From NCBI GenBank assembly GCA_018398765.1, contig JAHBMJ010002675.1, forward strand, positions 1 to 64,000: a stretch of 64,000 nt of DNA. Direction: 5' to 3'. Position numbers and translations under genes: made by a program. The notes under the pieces are model-generated. The model had not been told where the DNA came from. It saw nothing but the letters and a program-made list of their open reading frames with translations, and made no database searches. Every line of letters begins with the position of its first letter. Within the stretch, counting starts at the first letter, position 1. The stretch comes from Chromera velia (lineage: Eukaryota; Sar; Chromeraceae). Shown in pieces: positions 49,162-58,575 of this stretch.

Positions 49162-49697
49162 ATGTCCGTGTGTCGCTCCCTATCCCTGTCTGTGTCTCCT
49201 CTGCTCTGTCATCTATCTCAGTCTATCGGAGGCCCTCTGACCCCCCCACTCCCCCCCCACCTGGCTGCACCTGGAGGGCCGCCACTGCTGCCACCGAGGC
49301 AGCGTCGACCCCGGCCATCTCTCCGTTCTTCGAGGCTCTGCTGCTTCCTATCTGGACCTCTCCACTGAGGGAGTACACGCACAGAGAGGGGGGCAGCCAG
49401 GGAACTTCACATAAAGAGGTGCCTGCAAGGAACGGAAGCGAAGAAAGGAGAAAAAGAATTAAACCTGAAGGCAAGCGAGGGAAAAACAGATGAACAAAAA
49501 AGTCAGGACAGAAAAAGAGAGAACAGAAGAAGACAGGACAGGACAGAAAGATCCCTCCTCCTTTCGACCGACCAAGTTCTTCCTCCAGTTTTCGAACTGC
49601 AGCCTGCATATTCCCTCCAGACAGTTTTCTTCGATTCAAACGGACAAACCTGCACTCACTTACTCGACACACGAGCGCGCGCGCACACACACATACA

Positions 49698-49747
<50 letters not shown>

Positions 49748-50253
49748 AACTCACAAGCCCACTCACACACAAACATACACAAGCACGTAAAGAGAGAAGA
49801 AACGTGTTCGAACTTTTGCAGCATCGCGCTCCTGGTGCGCAGAGACTCTCTTCAGTCACAGAATAATTCAGTGACTTCAGTCTCAAAATGGAAGCCATCG
49901 GACTCAAGTGCGGATAAATTGAGGCTGCTGCTCAAATTCTGGAGTCCCTCCCTTTCATTCCAGCCAGATACAGGTACAGCACACGGATGTATAGGTAAAT
50001 AGCATGGCATGCACCGGAACACAACCCCGCGGCAGAGAAAGGGAAAGGGTCCCCTGGATAAAAACAAGAGTGCAGGGAAGGAGAATGAAGAAAGGGGGAA
50101 GCGCCAAAACTCCTTTTTGACAGGCGGCAAAAACCTCTCAAAAGGAGTTGCTAACTGACCGTCTCATGTCTCTGGTTGTTCTGAAGACTTCAGGGGCGAT
50201 TCCGTTCTCTTCCATGAAGCGCAGAAAGGAATCAGGAAAGGGGGGGAGGGAAG
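44418..50253 (-). CDS. NSUN-family RNA (cytosine-C5) methyltransferase
   Basis: Exons, 5' to 3': 50160-50253, 49876-49951, 49573-49603, 49261-49422, 48302-48346, 47673-47719, 46859-46936, 45963-46361, 45479-45550 and 44418-45254; every junction agrees in phase and the stop is at 44418. The first codon is not found. Conserved pieces in order: FLRFMEENGIAPEVF (N-terminus); VPWLPPSLCVYSL and GEMAGVDAAS (pre-motif region); HSVLDLCCAPGAKLC (SAM-binding motif I); LVVGVDVSAPRL (motif II); LFQADGTQF (motif III); FDRVLVDAECTHDGS (motif IV, catalytic-region Cys); LKPGGLLVYSTCSL then QNEKVV (motif VI Cys); and C-terminal CRFDPLHSGTGGLFIAL. Family members methylate cytosine in tRNA or rRNA. Exon 45963-46361 inserts about 110 low-complexity residues between motifs III and IV. 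The last exon has another insert after the catalytic Cys. The gene is divergent from the helicase gene. Confidence 0.88.
45833..45940. repeat. Purine-rich GAAA/GCAG/ACAA repeats
   Basis: Consecutive GAAA, GGCA and AACA tetranucleotide runs in the NSUN intron between exons 45479-45550 and 45963-46361. Confidence 0.85.
46791..46841. repeat. Poly-C with N gap and (CA)n
   Basis: A C-run with one undetermined base, followed by a CA run, in an NSUN intron. The run length is probably an assembly estimate. Confidence 0.85.
47099..47158. repeat. (CA)n(GA)n compound microsatellite
   Basis: In the NSUN sense direction this reads (CT)n then (GT)n, upstream of the acceptor for exon 46859-46936. Confidence 0.9.
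47424..47670. repeat. (GACA)n arrays with unique inserts
   Basis: Three blocks of GACA units, separated by two similar spacers containing ATATGTTTCTTCTCCCTTC and ATATCGTC-type sequence, lie next to the donor of exon 47673-47719. A like string also occurs at about 17870-17955, near the RING gene, suggesting a dispersed repeat. Confidence 0.8.
48615..49095. repeat. 40-bp minisatellite, about 12 copies
   Basis: Tandem 40-base units of the type ATGCGGAGCTGGAAATCGAC followed by ACTCAAACACAAGCAGGAGA lie in the NSUN intron between exons 48302-48346 and 49261-49422. Copies differ by a few substitutions, and one has a 3-base loss. Because 40 is not divisible by three and no stop occurs, all three plus frames stay open. 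A single N at 49096 joins it to a CT/GT run. Confidence 0.9.
49096..49160. repeat. (CT)n(GT)n compound microsatellite
   Basis: This follows the 40-bp minisatellite and is antisense relative to the NSUN gene. Confidence 0.9.
49679..49745. repeat. (CA)n microsatellite
   Basis: It reads (TG)n in the NSUN sense direction, about 75 bases upstream of the acceptor of exon 49573-49603. Confidence 0.9.
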
Positions 50254-51064
50254 CTGCAGGTAAGGCAGGCGAGGAATTTGGGGGAAAGATCGGGCTTTCT
50301 TTGTCACTCCAGGCACCTATTTTTCAAAAAGAGCAGCTCGGTGGCTGGTGCACGTACCGTCTCCCGTCTCCTTTTTCACTTCTTCGGATTTCGAAGCCAT
50401 CTGTCTCTGGCAGCTCTCAGTTGCTTCCTTCCAGTATATAGGGCACAGAAATGTAGCCACAGGACGTACTACAGGGGCAAGAAGACTGGAGTAGACGGAC
50501 GCGGTTTGAGTCTATATATAGATGAAAGCCAAAGCACAAAAATGTTAGTGTACACGTGTGTTGATCTGTGCTTTGCCAGCTCTGCTGCATGACTCTCTGG
50601 AGAACTGCAGATCCTCTGAGGGGGGCACTGGACTTTTGATCGATTTGGTCGGACCCTTGGCTGATCGAAATGATGGTGGCAACGGAACTTTCGATTGAAC
50701 TGTCAACCGCAAGACTTAAATTGGACGGTGTGTAGTACGTAACTATATCGATAGTATACTTGTATGGGATCGCGAGAGCGCGCACGCGCGCGAAATGCGT
50801 GCGCGCAAAAATTATTATTTTTTTAAATCCATGCATGCATGCATGCATGCATGTAAACGCCGTCTGAGAATTGGTATGCAGACCGAGTTTCAGAGTGGGT
50901 GAGTGAGAGAAAAGGGGAGTCATTGAGCTACATTGAGCCTTAGTCAGTGGGTGGATGAGTGGGCCATTGAGCTTTTTGTCAAGCAGCGAATGCGGTGCCT
51001 TTCGCGGTGAAGCTTGAGGGAGCCTTCATTTTTCGCCTTCAAGTCATTTTTCACATACAGTGCA
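50254..51064. promoter_or_regulatory. Divergent spacer between NSUN and helicase genes
   Basis: It contains an alternating GC purine-pyrimidine tract at about 50770-50805, an A/T run, then (CATG)n at 50831-50853, so TGCATGC occurs several times. Part of the NSUN 5' end (first codon) must also lie here. A shared promoter is inferred from orientation only. Confidence 0.4.
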
Positions 51065-51429
51065 ATGTCAGCATCATCCGAGCCCAGTCTGCAGGAAAGT
51101 TTCTTCGAGGAGATTAATTTGAAGGTCACGAGGGAGGTTGTGAAGGAGAGCATTGGGGAAGATGTGGTGCAACTCTTGGAGAGGGACTCCCGGCTGGACG
51201 TCGTGGACTGCCTTGTAGACGCGTTCCTTCAAATGAAGGGAAAGATGGAGGGCGACAAGGACAACAAGCTCAGGGAATATTGGCAGACAATTGATGACCT
51301 TGGTACGAGCAACTTCAAGCGAGACTTCATGGGGAATCTGTCCGAGCTTTGTGCGGAGCTTTCAGCGGAACTCAGGGAGCCCTACTTCTTCGAGAATGAG
51401 GAGAACAAAGCAGAGGCCCAGAATACCAA
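51065..51429 (+). CDS. First coding exon upstream of helicase, acidic helical protein
   Basis: The ATG at 51065 opens a 121-codon exon ending at a strong donor (ACCAA|GTAAGT). The product starts MSASSEPSLQESFFEEINLK and is acidic and helix-prone (EDVVQLLERDSRLDVVD). I recognise no domain. A likely following exon begins at 52233 and reads EGDDSPGFATPGGKAPKGSP, a proline/serine linker, but the phase of that junction does not fit cleanly. It may be the N-terminus of the downstream helicase gene or a separate short gene; the orientation and 1-kb spacing favour the former weakly. Confidence 0.5.
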
Positions 51430-51833
51430 GTAAGTCTCCGCGGGCTGAAGTACTTCCTCTCTCTGTGTCTCGGGTCACTGCTGGCTCTTTGCTGACAAAA
51501 TCAGTTTAACGTCTTTTCGTTCTCGTACTTTCTTCCCTGAAAAGCATCGCAAAGGGTTACATGAAATGGAAAAATGCATGGCCATCCCCTCGCCCTCCCT
51601 CCCTTTCTCCTTCCTTTCTTCACTGCATTCCTTGGACCACCTTCATGCGTGCGTGTATGCGCGTGATCAGCTGTCCGAGTGTGTTCGTGCGAGTGGGTGC
51701 ATTTGAGTGCATGCATTTGCGTGAGCGCTAGCGTTTGTGTTTGGTTGCGCCTTTACGACTGCGATTGCGTCTGCAATTATGTTTCCATCTGCGTTGCGAT
51801 TGCGTCTGCGTTTGGCTGTGGGTACTTGTGCAT

Positions 51834-51835
<2 letters not shown>

Positions 51836-51868
<33 letters not shown>

Positions 51869-51951
51869 TGTGAGTGTGTGCGCGCGCGTGTGAGTGTGTG
51901 TGAGTGTGTGTGAGTGTGCCTGGGCGGGTGCGTGTGTGCATGTGTGTGTGT

Positions 51952-51984
<33 letters not shown>

Positions 51985-52052
51985 CATGTGTGTGTGTGTG
52001 CGCGCGCGCGCGTGTGAGTGTGTGTGAGTGTGCGTGGGTGGGTGCGTGTGTG

Positions 52053-52088
<36 letters not shown>
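51836..52088. repeat. (GT)n-rich intronic repeat
   Basis: Two related blocks of GT units with GCGCGC cores and a GAGA tract, in the intron before the acceptor at 52232. Similar wording in the two halves suggests a local duplication. Confidence 0.9.
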
Positions 52089-52090
<2 letters not shown>

Positions 52091-52562
52091 GAATTGGCAG
52101 TCTTTGTCACTGTTGCTATTTCTGTGTGTGTTCCTGGTGGTCCATCTGCCCTGGCAAATTGTAGTCTACTGCATGTCATGCAATGCACTCACGCACTGAA
52201 TCTGTAGCTGAATCGCATCGCTCTATGTGCAGCTGAAGGAGACGACTCTCCAGGGTTTGCAACCCCTGGTGGGAAGGCTCCGAAGGGCTCCCCCGGAGCC
52301 TCACCGTCTGCGGCCTCTCCGACGCCACTTCGTCCCCCCAAGGTTAGTGATCGAGTGCCAATACGGGCACCTGAAGGTTTCTATGTCCCTGTGATGGTCT
52401 TGACCCTGTCCTCCCGTGCGTCGACCCCCTGTCTTTTTGCCATTCAATCCATGCAGCTGCAATCATGTTGCAACCCTTTTCCTTCCATCTTCTCCCATTA
52501 CGTGATTCCTCTTAAATTTCCCTTACGGTCCATGCAGCCAGGCAGCAGAGCCAGGGGGAGGG

Positions 52563-55500
52563 ATGTCCGAAAACGAAGCTCGTGTCTTTTGCGACTCGGT
52601 GGCGAAAGACTTAGCCGCCCTGGAGACCCTCCTGCAGGTTCTTTCCGGTCGGACCGGAGGTAGAGCCCTGGAGACCCTCCTGCAGGTTCTTTCCGGTCGG
52701 ACCGGAGGTAGAATGGCGGTGTCTGTCAGAGAAGAGCCTGTCCGTGAGATTGTGCACGGCAAAACCTGGTGGAGGCAGAAGACTCATGTCACATGGGTCC
52801 CTCGGTTGCCATGCTGTGCTTGTGTACGTCATACCTGAAGAAGAATATCCAGAGAGAGAATGAACAACCTGTATGCCTCCCTAGAGGATGAACGGCTCTT
52901 GTGGACTGACTGCTCTTTTCCATAGAGTGCATGTTCTATTAATAATCCTCCAAGAGTGTTCAACTTGGTGAATCGTAGTTTCGTCTGAGGCCAAAAGACG
53001 AGAAGAAAGCGAAGGCCAAGATTTAAGAGAGGACTCGAATCAGTCTCCAGAAGCAGACCCTTTGATAATACGCGCATATGCGCCCAGCATTCGAAACCCT
53101 TCAGAATCCAACTGTCCTTGCAAAGTGCTGCACTGACCTCGTCTATTTCTCCGGTCATTATTGACACTGACAGATCTCTCTTGCCTCTTCTTTTGGTTCC
53201 ATTCTTATTTACATCACAGGCTCCATGCATCCCCCATACCTCTTCCCTCCCCCCCCCCCCTTGCCCCCCCTTCTTGTCCTGCCGATCCATCTGCATGCAG
53301 GCCGAAAATGAATCGGCAGAGGTTGAGGCGAGAGCCTAAAAAAAGAATGAAGCGCGCCTGACAAGCAGGAGAATGGGAACTGCTCTTGCGCTCTCGAAGT
53401 TGACCGCGAAGGTGAACTGGTGAATTCCCATAATTTAGTTAGACAACGTCGTGTACTCCCGTCTCACAAGAAAATCTGCATGACCAAACAGAATCAATGG
53501 AATGCTTCTCGGAGAACACCCATGCAGACAGATAGAGAGCATTCATGTGAGACATAGAGAGAGACTCTTCTGCCAGACAATCAGTCAACGAGAAACCTGA
53601 AATCGGGCTAGTCAGTCATGACAGCTACTGAGTGAGTCCAGCGGTCGGTCAGTCAGTCAGCAAAGGGAGATAGACTGAGCAACGGAGGGAGAGATCGAGA
53701 CAGGAGTGGAAGAAGAAAACCAGCGACTCGGAGCGAGCACAGTTTACTCACCATTCCCACTTTTTTTGTTTCTGAAATGCCGACGCGCGTGCAGTTTGTT
53801 GAAGACCTCTCGACGCGTCTGCATCTTCGTGACGTCGTCGTTGAAATTCCGGATGTGAGAGGAGAGGGTCAGTGTGTAAGACTGTCAGAAAGTACAACCC
53901 AGTTCGCTTTTTTGATAGTGCAAAAGAAAATTGTCCGTTCTTCCTCGATTTTGTGACCGTGAATTTTGTCGCCTCCACTCTTCAGCCAGAGAAAAGTTCT
54001 GTGAGGGAGCGTTTTACTGCTTATGTCCAGACCTCTTTTTTCCTTTATTCTTCCTCTATCTTTTCATGCCTTGCTCATTCTCTTATGTTTTTACCTTTGA
54101 TGTCTTTTTCGAATTTGAAAGATTCTGTCTACCCTCCCTTCCTTTTCCTCATTCGCTTTACAGTTCCCCCCACATTCTCACTGACACTCATTTGCACACG
54201 TCATGATCACTCACTTGCAGACGAGATAATAGAGACCCGGTCCGACGGGGGGGTGGCGAAAAGCCAGGGGAAAGGAATTGAGGTGGAAGTGGCGGGGCAG
54301 ACGGAGGTCGAGGCGGGTGCGAGGGCGAGGGAGGCACTTCTTATGCGTTTCAAGGGAGGAAGGGGTGTCGATTTCGAGAAGCTTGCAAGGCAGGACAGGC
54401 AGAACTTGGAGGCAGAGGCCTTGGTGGAGCTGCTGTCCTCCACAGAGGTCGAAGGGGCAGCAGCCTGCGCTGCTGTCCTCTTTGTAGAACAGGCAGACGA
54501 AGACAGTGAGCTGGACGCTCGCAGAGTGTCCGCCGTGCCGCCTAGCTCTGTCCTTGGAACCGAGTGCAGATTCTGAAGTCGCCCAGGCTGTCGCCTCGTT
54601 CCTGTCTCCCACCAAAAAGCCAACGCCAGCACAGATGGCGGCGGTGGAGGCAATCTGCAACCACCGGCTTGTGTTGGTGCAGGGTCCGGGGGGAACAGGA
54701 AAGACGTTCACGGTGAGCGTCTCGGTCAGGGCTCTCCTCAAGACGAACCCTTAATTCGTCTCGCACGATCCTGGTGGGGGCATGCAAACTCCACTGGGGC
54801 AGCCGACAATCTGCTGGCGGCTTTGGAAAAGATGGGGATCGAGGCCGTGAGGGTGGGGAAGGGAAAGTCGCCTCAGCTTCTCGAGGAAAATATGCGAAGT
54901 CAGTCAGGGGCCCAGACTTCGTCTCGTCTGCTTCATTGGATATGCAAGGAATCATTTAATTGTTTCCTCTCCTCACTCCACAGGACGTTGGCGCAAGCAA
55001 ACGATTTTTTTCTTTACGGTTTATTTTGTTGTTTTGTTCTTTGGAGATTTCGAGAAACCACTCATTTTTCCTTTGTCCACGTTTTCAGTTTTCCGTTATA
55101 AATGAGTTCATTGGGCGCATTTTATTTGTAATTTGCATGTGCATCTCTGCAGAGTATTCCCCCTCAATGGCAAGTTCCTTCGCCAGGGCCATGACGCAAG
55201 GAAGGTACGAGGACGCGGACAAAGTCCGACGCGACTTCCAGAACAGCAGGGTCAGTCAGCTCACTGGATCGTTTTCGCCGGTTTTTGCTCATACGATAAC
55301 TTTCTATGAGAAACTTGGTTCCACTTCCCTCTAGCTCAGAAAGAGGAGTGAAAGATCAAGCTGGCATCTCAGGGGCTGGCATTGGTGAAAGAAATGCGCA
55401 TTTTTGGTGAAAGGATGAAATCCGCGAAGTGGGCAAGAATGTTTGCATGGGCACACGACATGAACGAAACATTCGGAAAAAGAGGAAGCAAAGTATTCGA

Positions 55501-58326
55501 AGAGAAACACACTGGCATCTCTTGGTGATGCTGTCGTCTCTCTAGCTTTCTGGATGTCTCGTCTCCGCCCCCTTTTTTTCCTTTCTTTGCTCCTTCTCTC
55601 CTTTGCCCACTCAGATTCCCTTGCTTCGCGTCAACAGGACGTGTCAGGACGTACACGCGCTTGTGTGCTGATGCATGAACAAGATCGATCCATGAAACGT
55701 TTCACTGTCTACCGATTGAAATTTTTTTATCCTCCTACGCGCTGTTCTTTTGCCTGCAGCACGTGAGACAGGCGCGCGTGGTTGTGACAACGCTCGTGGG
55801 GTCAGCAGTGAACTTTTATGCATGCCCGTTGTTTCCTTTTGAAATCGTTTACGACCCTGTTGCTTCAATTTTCATTCGTCTTGCGCTCTATGCCCACTGC
55901 ATTCGTCCAGCTGAAGAAAAAGAGGGAAAGAGAAAAAAGGAGGCTCCCATCAGTCTATGAGTCATGCAGTCCGCCGGTCAGTCATGAAGGGAGTCAGGAA
56001 GCTGACTAGGTGACGGGAGACGGAGACAATCACTTCATGGAGGAGTCGTGGAGGAAAGGGGGGGCACTCATTTATTCTTCGAATTCTTTAGTGAGGCTTT
56101 CTTCCTTGCTTCCTTGGTTCCTCCTTCCTCTTTTCCTCCCTTTCTCCCTCTTCTTATTTTTCCTTCTTTTTTTCTTTCTTCCTTCTTCCATCGTTCCCTG
56201 TTCCTTTCTTCCTCTTTCCGTCATTTGTTGATTCAGTGGGTCAGTAAGTCAGTCGTAAGTTATCTATTCATGTTGCGGTCAGGCAGTAACAGTTGAGCAG
56301 TCATGAGTTGAGGAAGAAGGCCGAGAGAGACGAAGAAGGCAGGTGCGAAAGCTTTTCTAGGGCTGAAGCGCATGACTGTCTAAATTTGAAATCATGGCAC
56401 AATGACCTTCTGCTCAAGTCTGTATCTCCGTCTGCTGCCTGTGTGTTGCAGTGCGGGAGGGGCTGCTCTGCTGGGAATGAAGTTTAACGCTGTGGTGCTG
56501 GATGAGGCGCCACAGTCGACCCGTAAGTTGAAATTCATGGAGCCGAAAGAAGGTCTCAGAAATGCTGCATGTGCATCTGGCTGTGTGGGAGAAAGGATAA
56601 GGGAGACCAGCTGCAGCGTTCCGCCGGACTAAACGAAAGCTCTTCTTTGAACAGACCGGCTGACCAGCTTGTGCATACAACGAGCAGCTATAGATCTTGG
56701 TAAACCGATGCAGGGTGTGCAGGGCAGCGAGAGAAAAAGACAGCAGACCTGCACTTTTAAGAGAAACTTCATTTTATAGAATCTCATCGTGTGCTTAGTC
56801 AATTTGTTTTGTCCTTTCCTTCATTGCTCCTTGCAGAGACCAAAAACCTCATCCCAATCGCCTCATCGAAGGCAGAAAAGGTGATCCTTGTGGGAGACCA
56901 TCAGCAGCTCCCTGCGACCATCAAGTCCACAGTGGCAAAGGCAGAGGGGTTCGAAGTCTCCCTATTTGAGCACCTGCTCAATAACAAGGTTGCGCGCCTC
57001 CACTTTCTCGACGTCCAGCGACGAATGCACTGGTCCATTGCCGTCAGTTGAAAGCTGGACCAGAGAAAGTCTCAGGCTGTGAAGAGTTGAGACCTTCCAT
57101 TATGTCTCCTTCTTTCTTTCTGTCAGTGACTGTCCCTGGCTGCTCTCCGTCTCCCTTTCTCTCTCCATTCCTATTTCTGACACTGCCTCGCTCTGATTTC
57201 CGCGGTGATTCTTGCCGTCAGGAACTGTTGGCCTCTGATGAATTGACTGAAATTTTGAAACTCCTTGGAGACGACCCCAGACCTCGGTGGTTCCAGTGGT
57301 TGCAGTCCGAATCTGTTTTTCGTTTTGAGTGCCCCTCGCGCCCTTCCCTAGAGAGTTGCATGGATTTTTCTTCGTTTAATTCTCTCCGTTCCCCCCACTC
57401 TTCTCCTGTTTTGCAACGCGTGCAGGAGTTTCCCTCAAGGGAATTTTACGGAGGTAAGCTGCAGAGCGCAGGTCGGCTTGACACCTCGCATGTATCTGCA
57501 GGTGACTGCATGACAGGCATGCAACGATGAAGCGCCATTTTCTTCGATTCTCTGACAACTGCAGTGTTCAAGCCTTCCGGGTCGCAAAATTTGTTGCATT
57601 TTGACTGTATGACAATTTGATTTTATCAAGCCTCGCTCGCACACGGCCCGGGTGTGGGCGTCCGAGCAGTGGACCTGTGTGTGAACTTTGCACGTTTGGA
57701 TGGTTCCTCTCTCTTCCTTATAACTGAGTAGGCCGGACGAGAACCACCTTCTCGCTTTTCGTATCCTTTTCAATTCTTCTTTGCAGGAGTGGGTGATGGA
57801 GAGAGACCTCCGATTGGAGGGCTACCGTGCTCCGTCTTCTTCCCCCCGATGCCCGGGTGTGCTCGTGTTCTGTTCATTAGGACAGAGAACGCACACGAGC
57901 AGGAAGTGGGGAATTCCTACAGAAACCTCCAGTCAGTCACTTCAATCAGCCAGCTCTCACTCCTCTTTGACTGGCTGGGTCCTTTGTAAATGGAAACCCG
58001 CATTCTAGCTCACAAATGTGATGATCTTTCCTCCCTCACTCCATCAGACAGAAGAACATCTGACCCTAGCTCCTGCAATCCCGCTTGGACGTTCAGAAGG
58101 GAAAGCCTGAAGTCAAAAGACCTTTCAGCCTCTCTTCTTTGAAATTGATCCGTCCGCCAGTCCTTTCTTCCTTTCATTTCTCAAGATCCCCCTTCCTTCC
58201 TTCTCTCATCTCTCCCTCTTTTCAGTATGCGTCGGTGCGGAGGCTGCCTGCGTCAAAACAATTCTCCTTCCCTCCCTCCCTCCCTCCCCCCGCACCCCCC
58301 CCCCNNNNNNNNNNNNNNNNNNNNNN

Positions 58327-58360
<34 letters not shown>

Positions 58361-58420
58361 TGTGCGTATGCGTGTGCGTATGTATTGTGTATGCATGTGT
58401 ATGCGTGTGTGTGTGTGTGT

Positions 58421-58461
<41 letters not shown>

Positions 58462-58526
58462 TGTGCGTATGCGTGTGCGTATGTATTGTGTATGCATGTG
58501 TATGCGAGTGCGTATGTGTGTGTGTA

Positions 58527-58575
<49 letters not shown>

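Noticed and set aside
48439-49493. Plus-strand open frames of 250-310 codons over the minisatellite
   Set aside because: All three frames are open because the 40-bp unit lacks stops; the region is an intron of the well-supported minus-strand NSUN gene.
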